Positions 1 through 6,060 are shown, counted from the first letter of the stretch. The stretch is 6,122 nt of DNA from an uncultured Collinsella sp. (GCA_900548495.1 URKT01000104.1:1-6122), one strand, 5' to 3'. A program made the numbers and translations. Notes: a model not told the origin generated them from the letters alone.

Positions 1-47
1 GAGATCTGCGCATGTCTCGTGGGCTCGGAGATGTGTATAAGAGACAG
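1..47. other. Illumina P7/Nextera adapter remnant (not genomic)
   Basis: Bases 1-5 (GAGAT) match the end of the P7 flow-cell sequence. Bases 6-13 (CTGCGCAT) sit where the 8-base i7 index belongs and read as the reverse complement of ATGCGCAG, which I recall as Nextera index N722. Bases 14-47 match the 34-base Nextera read-2 transposase adapter, and 29-47 (AGATGTGTATAAGAGACAG) are the exact 19-base Tn5 mosaic end. The order P7 end, index, adapter, mosaic end is that of a library molecule, so this is untrimmed sequencing adapter and not a natural Tn5 insertion. Translated in the kinase frame it gives the false peptide MSRGLGDVYKRQ. The genome starts at base 48. Confidence 0.97.
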
Positions 48-530
48 CATCTGTCGACCACGCTCGAGCTGATGGATGACATCGTCGAGGAGGCGCTGCG
101 TCATGTTAATCCTGCGGTGTGCGAGCACAGTCTGAAAGTGGTTCCGTGCGATGGTCCGGCGTTGGTTAATGTGGACGCGCGTCTGATGGTGCAGCTGGTG
201 GTGAACCTGGTGAACAACGCTATTGCCTATACGCCGTCGGGCTCGCATATCGTGATTTCGATTATGGCGAACGATGGACAGGTGACATGTTCCGTCGCCG
301 ATGACGGTCCCGGTATTGCGCCCGAGGAGCAGAGCCGGATCTTTGAATCGTTCTACACTGTCAACCATGGCTTGGCTGATAGCCATCGCAGCGTGGGCTT
401 GGGACTTTCGCTCTGTCGATCCATTATGTTGGCGCATGGCGGTAGCATAGGGGTCGCGGCGGCCGAACCGCATGGCTCGGTTTTTACGATTGAGCTTCCT
501 GCCGCCGATGTTTCGTTTGATAAGGAGTAG
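48..530 (+). CDS. kdpD: Sensor histidine kinase, C-terminal fragment (KdpD-like), 5' end missing
   Basis: This is the last 160 residues of a membrane sensor kinase, cut by the contig start; the apparent ATG at 12 lies inside the adapter and must not be used as a start. The fragment holds the HATPase_c ATP-binding domain. Counting from base 48, the N box is NLVNNAIAY (residues 53-61), the G1 box DDGPGI (85-90), the F box FESFY (99-103) and the G2 box GLGLSLC (117-123). The phospho-accepting histidine, the membrane segments and any KdpD/Usp sensor domain would lie upstream and are not present. The GLGLSLCRSIMLAHGG stretch resembles KdpD, and the next gene is a KdpE-like regulator, so the protein probably autophosphorylates and hands phosphate to it in response to potassium limitation or osmotic stress. 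Stop is TAG at 528-530. The kinase fold is certain; the KdpD identity is inferred mostly from the partner. Confidence 0.75.
   Translation, partial: HLSTTLELMDDIVEEALRHVNPAVCEHSLKVVPCDGPALVNVDARLMVQLVVNLVNNAIAYTPSGSHIVISIMANDGQVTCSVADDGPGIAPEEQSRIFESFYTVNHGLADSHRSVGLGLSLCRSIMLAHGGSIGVAAAEPHGSVFTIELPAADVSFDKE
522..527 (+). promoter_or_regulatory. Shine-Dalgarno AAGGAG for the response regulator, inside the kinase 3' end
   Basis: AAGGAG lies in the last two sense codons of the kinase and ends 7 bases before GTG at 535. The spacing is ideal and decides the start of kdpE. It also implies translational coupling of the two genes on one mRNA. Confidence 0.8.
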
Positions 531-534
531 CACC

Positions 535-1248
535 GTGCCAAACTCTGCTATGAAACCGCTTATTTTGGTTGTTGAGGACGATCCCGCCGTGCGCAACTTA
601 ATCGTTGCTGCACTTGAGGCGCACGGCTTGCGTCATATTGCCGTGGAAACCGCCCATGCTGCCATCGCTGCCGCATCGTCACAGGCACCGAGCGTTGTGT
701 TGCTCGATTTGGGCCTGCCCGATATGGATGGCGTCAAGGTGGTGGAGTCGGTGCGTACGTGGTCGGGTATGCCGATCATCGTGGTCTCGGCGCGCAGCGA
801 GGATGCGGACAAGATTCGCGCGCTCGATGCCGGTGCCGACGATTACCTGACTAAGCCGTTTTCGGTCGAGGAGCTCTTGGCTCGCATCCGCACGACGCTC
901 AGGCGCCTTTCGTATATGCAAGCAGGAGGCGTGGCTTCCGAGGGGACGTTTGATGCCGGTGAGCTGCATATCGATTTTGATGCCGGCGTCGCATCGATGG
1001 CGGGCGATGAGCTGCATCTGACACCGATTGAGTACAAGCTATTGTGTCTATTGGCCCATAATGCCGATAAGGTGCTGACGCATCAATTCATTCTGCATGA
1101 GATTTGGGGCACGACGACCAAAAGCGATCTTGCGAGCCTGCGCGTCTTTATGGGCACGCTGCGCAAGAAGATCGAGTCCGACCCCGCGCACCCGCGCTAT
1201 ATCCAAACACACGTGGGCATCGGTTACCGATTGGTCACCCAAGGCTAG
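535..1248 (+). CDS. kdpE: OmpR-family response regulator, KdpE-like
   Basis: A 237-residue two-domain regulator (E. coli KdpE is 225). The receiver domain covers about residues 8-124: acidic pocket E14-D15-D16, phospho-acceptor D58 in LLDLGLPDMDG, S85 in SARSE, and K107 in DDYLTKPF. A winged-helix DNA-binding domain follows from about 139 to 234, with LTPIEYKLL (162-170), LRVFMGTLRKKIE (202-214) and the terminal wing GIGYR (228-232). The SARSEDADKI, LTPIEY and LRVFMGTLRKKIE stretches follow KdpE more closely than PhoB or OmpR. Its expected role is to activate kdpFABC transcription when phosphorylated by the upstream kinase; the kdp pump genes are not in the window. GTG at 535 is chosen because AAGGAG is 7 bases upstream. 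An in-frame ATG at 550 would remove five residues, and an ATG at 472 would run inside the kinase gene without support. The gap to the kinase stop is 4 bases, so this is one operon. Confidence 0.85.
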   Translation: MPNSAMKPLILVVEDDPAVRNLIVAALEAHGLRHIAVETAHAAIAAASSQAPSVVLLDLGLPDMDGVKVVESVRTWSGMPIIVVSARSEDADKIRALDAGADDYLTKPFSVEELLARIRTTLRRLSYMQAGGVASEGTFDAGELHIDFDAGVASMAGDELHLTPIEYKLLCLLAHNADKVLTHQFILHEIWGTTTKSDLASLRVFMGTLRKKIESDPAHPRYIQTHVGIGYRLVTQG

Positions 1249-1271
1249 ATCGCCAACCACCGTCCCAATAT

Positions 1272-1340
1272 GAGTTGCGGTGAAATACGGACGGAAATGG
1301 CCTATTTGGCGGCCAAACAGTCCATATTCCACCGCAACTT
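1272..1340 (+). terminator. Long hairpin in the convergent kdpE/rlmL spacer, probable terminator
   Basis: The arm at 1274-1292 (GTTGCGGTGAAATACGGAC) pairs with 1320-1338 (GTCCATATTCCACCGCAAC). All 19 positions pair if two G-U pairs are allowed, and A-T plus G-U pairs at 1272-1273/1339-1340 extend the stem. An inner stem TTTGG (1305-1309) / CCAAA (1313-1317) with a 3-base loop sits at the tip. A T-rich run (TTTGTTATTT, 1339-1348) follows on the + strand and overlaps the last rlmL codons; none follows on the - strand. It could therefore end kdpE transcription. The T run is interrupted and the stem unusually long, so a dispersed palindromic repeat is the main alternative. Confidence 0.5.
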
Positions 1341-1342
1341 TG

Positions 1343-3910
1343 TTATTTGCCCTTGGGCTTGCTGGCGTAGAACTTCTTCTTTTTGGACTTGCCGGCAGGG
1401 GAGGGTTTGCCGGCAAAGTTTGATTTGCCGTTGCCGGCCTGCGTGGGCGCGGGCGCTGCTGCACGAGGCTTGCGCGCCTCGGGGTTGCGCAGCTCCTCGG
1501 TTCGCTCGGCAATCTCCTCGGCGCTAAAGCCGACCTCGGCCATGGCGTCCTCGATGGGCAGTCGGCGCACGATATAGCAGTGGTGCACCTTCTGGTTGCG
1601 CGCGAAGTCCTCGGGGATGGTCTGTGCCGTAATGTCCTCCAGCACGACGCCCGCGCGCGCGAGCTTGCGCGTTTCGGGGCGGAAGCCGCGCAGGTTGCAG
1701 CTAAAGATGGCATGTCCGCCCTGTGCAAGCAGGCGAGATACGCCGGCCAAAAGCTCAACATGGTCGCGCTGGACATCCCAGGTGCGGCGGCCCATCTTGG
1801 ACGAGTTCGAGAACGTGGGCGGGTCGACAAAGATCAAGTCCCAGCGGTTGCGCGTCTGGCGCTGGTCGCGAATCCAGGCGAGCACGTCATCGCGCACAAA
1901 GTGATGCTGCGGGCCAACAAAGCCGTTCTGGCGCATATTGCGCTCGGCCCAGTCCAGGTAGGTGTTGGAAAGGTCGACTGTCACGGTTTCCTCGACGCCG
2001 CCGTCGGCCGCATAGCAGGTGGCGGTGCCGGTATAGGCGAACAGATTGAGGAAGCGGCGTGCCTGTTTGGCGTGTTCGCGCACCAGGTTGCGGGTGACGC
2101 GGTGATCCAGGAAGATGCCCACATCCAGGTAGTCGTCAAAGTTGACGGCAAAGGTGAGCCCGCCTTCTTCGATGAGCGGCAGACGCCGGCGCGCGATGTT
2201 GGCGCGCTCGCCCGATCCGCCCTTGCCGGCGCCCTGCTTGCCGTACTGCGAGCCGCCGCGCGAACGCATGCGGGCCTTGGCGTGCACATGCTCGGCCGGA
2301 ACATCAAGGATGCGCGGCGCGATGGCCAAGATGTCGAGCATGCGGGCCTGGGCCAGCGCGGGGTCGATGGTCTTGGGCGCGGCGTATTCGGCGATGACGA
2401 GCCAGCGGCCCGGCGTCTGCGGGCAGCCCTCGTACAGGTCAATGGCGGCGGAGTAATCGGGCAGGTCGGCATCGTAGACGCGGTAGCAGCTCACGCCCTC
2501 GCGCTTGGCCCACTTGCGGCGCAGACGGGCATTCTTGCGCAGGCGGTTGGCGAACTGCTCGGACTCCGGGATGAGCACGGGCAGCGGCTTGCCGTCGCCC
2601 AAGTCGAGCGTGGCGGCAGGTTCGGGCATGGAGGAAGCGGCGGCTTCGTCGTTGGCTTCGTTGGCATCCGCAACCTCGGCCTCGGCATCCGCGCTGGTCG
2701 CAGCCTCAAACGCTGCAGCGGCGTGGTCGAGTGAGGGCCAAACCTCAAGAGCCGCCTCCTCGTTATTGGGCATGACGGCGATCGAGCGCTCGGGCTCGGC
2801 GTGGAGCGCGCGGGCCAGCAAGCCGTCGCGGGTGAGCGCGGCGACCGGTGCCGAAGCGAGCTCGGGCGCGCGGCGCAGCTCGCCGACCAGCGTCATGGCG
2901 TCGTGCATGAGCGAAAGCGGGGTCTCGGTGGTGTCTGCGACCACGGCGGCACCGGCGACGGCGCCCGCATGGTCCAGCACGGTGGCGGGCTTGGCGGCAC
3001 AAAAGTCGACAAAACGCTTGTAGCCGGCGCACTTGGCCATGCGCTCGGCAGTCTTGCGGGCGGCGGGGTCGATGTCTACGGCCACGATGCGCGCCTGGCG
3101 CTCGCGCGCTGCCGCCTCGCGCTCGCGCGCCTCGGCAAGCAGCTGCTCCCACAGAGTGGCGTCGTGCAGCTGCCAGCCCTCAAAGCCCCAGCGCTCGCGT
3201 GCAGCGCCCGGGGCGCGGTCGGTCAGAATGTTCACGGCTTCCAGCAACAGGCCGCCGCCGGCGCACGAGGCATCGATCAGCGTGGGAAGGGCTTCGTTCT
3301 CGTAATCGTCGGCCGTCAGCTCGCGCTCGCATAGTGCGGTCCAGCCGACCTGCGCCAGCACCAGGGCGGCGTAGTCGGGGCGTAGCACGTGCGCGCCCTC
3401 GCCGGCGCGGGTCGCTGCGGGCGGCAGACGCTTGAACAGCGGGTCGCCCGAAAGGTCCAGGCTGATGCTCGCGCGGCGCTGACGCAGCGAAAGCAACAGG
3501 TGAACATCGGGGTCGGCGGCATCGACGTCGGCGCGACGGCCCGTGGTCTCGGCCAGACGGTCGCACAGCGCGTCTTTGGCGCGCAGGGCCGAGAAGCGCG
3601 TGTTGCGCAGCTGCTCGGTCACGCCGCGGGCGGTGATGGCGATGGTGGCGCCGGGGCGGATGATGGTCTCCCAGGCGATGTCGTAAACGCTATCGTACAG
3701 TTCATCGGCATCCTGCGCCTCAAAGCGCCCGAGTACCACGAACACACGGCTCGCCAGGCGCGACCACAGACAGGCGCGGTAGCCTTCTTCGAGCTCGCCC
3801 TCAAATGTAGCGCGGCCCTTCAGCCGGCGAACATGCGAAAGCCCGAGGCGTTTAAGCTCATCGGCGAGTGCGGACTCAAAGCCCTCGGGGCAGCTTGCGT
3901 AAAATTCCAT
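1343..3910 (-). CDS. rlmL: Bifunctional-type 23S rRNA methyltransferase RlmL/RlmK (RlmKL), RlmL active site degenerate
   Basis: An 855-residue protein; the E. coli fusion enzyme has 702 and makes m2G2445 (RlmL half) and m7G2069 (RlmK half) on 23S rRNA. The N-terminus has the family opening (FYASCPEGFESALADEL) and a THUMP RNA-binding domain at about 45-170, with LWSRLASRV at 48-56 and LDLSGDPLF at 151-159. The RlmL methyltransferase follows at about 170-395: TDRAPG at 230-235 and WGFEGW at 241-246 are kept, but the SAM loop reads DASCAGGG (213-220) and no NPPYGxR motif is present. An Ala/Glu-rich linker spans about 395-440. The RlmK half (about 450-785) has ANRLRKN (454-460), YDADLPDY (479-486), FLDHR (600-604), LFAYTGTAT (623-631), catalytic-loop VDPPTFSNS (695-703) and FARNQKVHHCY (769-779), and looks active. 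A basic low-complexity tail (806-855, Lys/Ala/Pro-rich) may bind RNA. ATG at 3910 is supported by AGAGGT (3916-3921 on the opposite strand), 5 bases upstream. The frame is open throughout. The gene is convergent with kdpE and divergent from the HAD gene. Confidence 0.9.
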   Translation of the reverse strand: MEFYASCPEGFESALADELKRLGLSHVRRLKGRATFEGELEEGYRACLWSRLASRVFVVLGRFEAQDADELYDSVYDIAWETIIRPGATIAITARGVTEQLRNTRFSALRAKDALCDRLAETTGRRADVDAADPDVHLLLSLRQRRASISLDLSGDPLFKRLPPAATRAGEGAHVLRPDYAALVLAQVGWTALCERELTADDYENEALPTLIDASCAGGGLLLEAVNILTDRAPGAARERWGFEGWQLHDATLWEQLLAEAREREAAARERQARIVAVDIDPAARKTAERMAKCAGYKRFVDFCAAKPATVLDHAGAVAGAAVVADTTETPLSLMHDAMTLVGELRRAPELASAPVAALTRDGLLARALHAEPERSIAVMPNNEEAALEVWPSLDHAAAAFEAATSADAEAEVADANEANDEAAASSMPEPAATLDLGDGKPLPVLIPESEQFANRLRKNARLRRKWAKREGVSCYRVYDADLPDYSAAIDLYEGCPQTPGRWLVIAEYAAPKTIDPALAQARMLDILAIAPRILDVPAEHVHAKARMRSRGGSQYGKQGAGKGGSGERANIARRRLPLIEEGGLTFAVNFDDYLDVGIFLDHRVTRNLVREHAKQARRFLNLFAYTGTATCYAADGGVEETVTVDLSNTYLDWAERNMRQNGFVGPQHHFVRDDVLAWIRDQRQTRNRWDLIFVDPPTFSNSSKMGRRTWDVQRDHVELLAGVSRLLAQGGHAIFSCNLRGFRPETRKLARAGVVLEDITAQTIPEDFARNQKVHHCYIVRRLPIEDAMAEVGFSAEEIAERTEELRNPEARKPRAAAPAPTQAGNGKSNFAGKPSPAGKSKKKKFYASKPKGK

Positions 3911-3937
3911 GGGTGACCTCTCTGGTTGCGTCGCTCC

Positions 3938-3947
3938 ATTATATGAT
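3938..3947. promoter_or_regulatory. Overlapping divergent -10 boxes between rlmL and the HAD gene
   Basis: Read on the - strand, 3943-3938 is TATAAT, a perfect sigma70 -10 box placed to start rlmL mRNA near 3931. Read on the + strand, 3942-3947 is TATGAT, a 5/6 match placed to start the HAD mRNA near 3954. Neither has a convincing -35 box at 16-18 bases, so the call rests on the -10 elements and on the spacer being only 75 bases between divergent genes. Confidence 0.4.
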
Positions 3948-3985
3948 GGATACTTCGTTTACTCTCGCCCCCGAAAGGAACCCAT

Positions 3986-4813
3986 ATGATTGATGCGTGC
4001 CCCGATTCTGCCGTGCTCTTTTTTGACGTGGACGGCACGCTGACGTCGTTCGATCCCGACAACATGACCGACAAGGACTTTTCGGCGGTTCGCCCCTCGC
4101 AGGCGGTGATCGAGGCGTTTCATCGTCTGCGCGACGCAGGGCACAAGGCGTTTATCTGCACGGGTCGTCCCTTGTGGCTGATTGCCGATGGCCTGCGTGC
4201 TTTGGAGCCTGCGGGTGTCGTTGCCATGGCGGGCGCCACGCTCGAGGTCGAGGGTCGCGTGGTGCATGAGGACTGCTTTGACGAGGACGTTATCGAGGAG
4301 CTTGCGCGCCGTATGGCAGCGGCAGGGATTGAGGCCTTTTTCGAGACCAACGTGGCTACTTTTGCCCTGGAGCCCACGGGTGTTGAGCAGTCGTCTCTGA
4401 TCGGCACTTCTGTGGTGCACAGCGCCGAGGAGATGCGCGTCGACGGCAGTCTGCGCGTGGGCAAGGTATGCCTCAATGTGCCCAGTTTGGCTCGCGTAGC
4501 CAATGATGACGGCTTTATCGATTGCGAGTTTGAGCTGTGCAACACCGGTGGCCAGAATCGCGAGCTGAGCCCCAAGGGCATTGACAAGGGCGTGGGCGTG
4601 GCGCGAGCGCTGGAATACCTGGGTCGCACCGGCAACGCGCGCACCTTTGGCTTCGGCGATTCGGGCAACGACCTGGGCATGCTCGCTGCGGTCGAGACGG
4701 CTGTCGCCATGGGCAACGCCATGCCCGAGGTCAAGGCGGTCGCCGACTACGTGACCGACGATGTCGAACACGACGGCACCGTCACAGCGATGCAGCATTT
4801 CGGCCTCATCTAA
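3986..4813 (+). CDS. Cof-type HAD-superfamily hydrolase (sugar-phosphate/cofactor phosphatase)
   Basis: A 275-residue cytoplasmic phosphatase of the HAD-IIB (Cof/YidA) type, at the usual length of about 270. The four HAD motifs are visible: motif I FFDVDGTLT with nucleophile D14 and acid/base D16; motif II ICTGRP with T59; motif III lysine K201 in PKGIDKGVGV; and motif IV GFGDSGNDLGML with Mg-binding D225 and D229. A C2-type cap domain lies between motifs II and III (about 84-195). Cof-type enzymes remove phosphate from sugar phosphates, nucleotides, FMN or pyridoxal phosphate with broad overlap, so the substrate cannot be told from sequence. ATG at 3986 is supported by GAAAGGA (3973-3979), 6 bases upstream. 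The gene stands alone between a divergent rRNA methyltransferase and, after 193 bases, a transaldolase. Both flanking spacers suggest a monocistronic unit, though I see no terminator after its TAA at 4811-4813. Confidence 0.88.
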   Translation: MIDACPDSAVLFFDVDGTLTSFDPDNMTDKDFSAVRPSQAVIEAFHRLRDAGHKAFICTGRPLWLIADGLRALEPAGVVAMAGATLEVEGRVVHEDCFDEDVIEELARRMAAAGIEAFFETNVATFALEPTGVEQSSLIGTSVVHSAEEMRVDGSLRVGKVCLNVPSLARVANDDGFIDCEFELCNTGGQNRELSPKGIDKGVGVARALEYLGRTGNARTFGFGDSGNDLGMLAAVETAVAMGNAMPEVKAVADYVTDDVEHDGTVTAMQHFGLI

Positions 4814-4941
4814 TGAATCCCGCGTTCTGACGTTTGCTCAAACTGCGACTCTTTGCTTTTGCATGCTCAATCGATTTATCAATCCAAACACTGAGGTGTT
4901 TATACCGTTCGCCGAGAAGATAAAAACCCGCAGCTCACGCC

Positions 4942-4970
4942 TTGATAAACATAGGTAAAGTGTTTAGCAG
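4942..4970 (+). promoter_or_regulatory. Weak candidate promoter for the transaldolase gene
   Basis: TTGATA (4942-4947) is a fair -35 box. A 17-base spacer leads to TAGCAG (4965-4970), which matches only 3 of 6 -10 positions. The 193-base spacer 4814-5006 is AT-richer than the flanking genes, as promoter regions often are, and has no visible terminator or ORF of its own. The exact start site is a guess. Confidence 0.25.
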
Positions 4971-5006
4971 TTTAACGCCCATGTGCAAGCGAAAGGAATC
5001 AGGCAG

Positions 5007-5711
5007 ATGGCAATCAAGGTGTTCGCTGACGGTGCAAACCTCGAGGGCATGCTCGACATGTACGAGAACGGCAACGTTCAGGGTTTCACGACCAACCCGT
5101 CCCTTATGAAAAAGGGCGGCGTGACGGATTACCGCGCGTTTGCCAAGGAGGTCCTGGCCCACATCACCGATGTGTCCGTGTCGTTTGAGGTCTTTGCCGA
5201 TGACGTCGAGACCATGGAGGTCGAGGCCCGTGAGATCGCTACCTGGGCCGACAACGTCTACGTCAAGATTCCGTGCGTGACCACCAAGGGCGAGTCCACC
5301 GCCGAGCTGGTCCGCAAGCTTTCGGCTGACGGCATCAAGGTTAACGTCACTACTATCTTTACCCCCGAGCAGGTTGACGAGATGGTCGAGGCCGTTGACG
5401 CCGAGACACCGTCCATCATCTCGCTCTTTGCCGGCCGCATCGCCGACACCGGTGTCGATCCCATTCCGTTTATGACGGAGTCGGTCAAGAAGGCCGCCGC
5501 CAAGCCCAACTGCGAGGTCCTGTGGGCGTCCACACGCGAGCTCATCAATATTTACCAGGCCGAGGCCTGCGGTTGCCAGATCATCACGGTGCCCAACAGC
5601 ATCCTGGCCAAGCGCAAGAACATCGGTCGCGACCCGTACGAGGTCTCGCTCGACACCGTTCGCGGTTTCGCCAAGGATATCGCCGCTTTGGGCTTCCATA
5701 TTCTGCCGTAA
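5007..5711 (+). CDS. talC: Small transaldolase (TalC/FSA family)
   Basis: A 234-residue class I aldolase of the short transaldolase/fructose-6-phosphate aldolase family (E. coli FSA is 220). It is a single TIM barrel with no signal peptide. The Schiff-base lysine is K87 in VYVKIPC, equivalent to FSA K85; D8 in FADGA matches FSA D6; TTNPS is at 28-32; SLFAGRI (139-145) and WASTREL (173-179) are strand-end motifs. At the two positions known to separate activities this protein has E61 (FSA Q59, TalB E96) and F141 (FSA Y131, TalB F178). Both are transaldolase-like, so transfer of dihydroxyacetone between sugar phosphates in the non-oxidative pentose phosphate pathway is more likely than free-DHA aldolase activity. 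This rests on alignment by eye. ATG at 5007 is chosen because AAAGGA (4992-4997) lies 9 bases upstream; an in-frame GTG at 4983 precedes that ribosome site and adds eight unrelated residues. It appears to be transcribed alone. Confidence 0.88.
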   Translation: MAIKVFADGANLEGMLDMYENGNVQGFTTNPSLMKKGGVTDYRAFAKEVLAHITDVSVSFEVFADDVETMEVEAREIATWADNVYVKIPCVTTKGESTAELVRKLSADGIKVNVTTIFTPEQVDEMVEAVDAETPSIISLFAGRIADTGVDPIPFMTESVKKAAAKPNCEVLWASTRELINIYQAEACGCQIITVPNSILAKRKNIGRDPYEVSLDTVRGFAKDIAALGFHILP

Positions 5712-5741
5712 CGCGAACACTGGCTGCGCCGCGGGTTGTTC

Positions 5742-5813
5742 GCCCCGGCCTTTCCTTTCCCTATCGCTCACGCGCTTCGCGAGGGTCGCGCTAGGCAAAG
5801 GAAAGGCCGGGGC
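5742..5813. repeat. Perfect 17-bp inverted repeat with structured loop
   Basis: GCCCCGGCCTTTCCTTT at 5742-5758 is exactly complementary to 5797-5813. Pairs 5760-5763/5792-5795 continue the stem after a single C-C mismatch, and CGCG-CTT-CGCG (5771-5781) can close an inner hairpin. It begins 30 bases after the talC stop. No T run follows on either strand, so it is not a standard intrinsic terminator. An mRNA 3'-end stabilising structure or a dispersed palindromic repeat are the likely options. Confidence 0.85.
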
Positions 5814-5890
5814 TGCCGACACGAACTTGCCAGTAGGTTGGTGATTGGCTTCTATATCCTGCCGCGGACTAAGGTACCCCCGCCTGCGCC

Positions 5891-6060
5891 GTGCAAAATT
5901 GAGAGTATTCAGCAAGGTAAAGGCTTTTACCAGTTAACCGAAGCACGGAACAGCCCCCGTTTTGGCTCTGAGGACGCTAAAACGGGGGCTGTTTTTTGCT
6001 TTTTCGTCTCTGAGGGGCGTCCGGAACGGCAGAAATTGCAGAATACTCGCGATTTTGCAC
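5891..6060. repeat. Inverted pair of 25-base elements flanking the terminator
   Basis: The left element (5891-5915) begins GTGCAAAATTGAGAGTATTC. The right element (6036-6060) read on the other strand begins GTGCAAAATCGCGAGTATTC. They agree at 22 of 25 positions and lie 120 bases apart. Each is also an imperfect dyad by itself, of the form TGCA(A/G)AAT-N7-ATT(T/C)(T/A)GCA, like a dimeric repressor operator. I see no clear target-site duplication outside the pair. The pairing is seen directly; the function (operators, ends of a small miniature element, or an RNA stem enclosing the terminator) is open. Confidence 0.7.
5949..5997 (+). terminator. Strong rho-independent terminator
   Basis: AACAGCCCCCGTTTT (5949-5963) pairs perfectly over 15 bases with 5979-5993. 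G-U and G-C pairs (5964-5966/5976-5978) extend it inward to a 9-base loop. The T run TTTTTT (5992-5997) follows, then GC and TTTTT. The T tract is only on the + strand side, though A-rich bases upstream of the left arm are few. It lies 237 bases past the talC stop and would end talC read-through or an unannotated short transcript. Confidence 0.93.

Noticed and set aside
12..47. Kinase start at ATG 12 with N-terminal peptide MSRGLGDVYKRQ
   Set aside because: These codons are translated adapter; the real gene enters from beyond the contig edge at base 48.
29..47. Tn5 mosaic end as a natural transposon end
   Set aside because: It is preceded by the Nextera adapter, index and P7 bases in exact library order, so it comes from library preparation.
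472..534. Upstream ATG start for kdpE
   Set aside because: It lies within the kinase reading region, has no ribosome site, and adds residues not matching the receiver fold; GTG 535 has an ideal Shine-Dalgarno.
1580..2734. 384-codon open frame on the + strand
   Set aside because: It is antisense to rlmL in GC-rich DNA, matches no family I recognise, and rlmL has clear homology over the same bases.
3959..4798. 279-codon open frame on the - strand
   Set aside because: Mirror frame of the HAD phosphatase gene, whose four motifs are intact.
4983..5006. GTG start for the transaldolase at 4983
   Set aside because: The ribosome site AAAGGA lies after this GTG, and family N-termini begin at MxIKVFADGA-like sequence (ATG 5007).
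5742..5813. Intrinsic terminator directly after talC
   Set aside because: The hairpin is strong but no T run follows on either strand.
4935..5915. 326-codon open frame on the - strand
   Set aside because: Antisense shadow of the transaldolase gene extending into the repeat-rich region; no recognisable domain.
5966..6015. Short direct repeat CTCTGAGG (5966-5973 and 6008-6015)
   Set aside because: Eight bases is within chance expectation, and one copy sits in the terminator loop.
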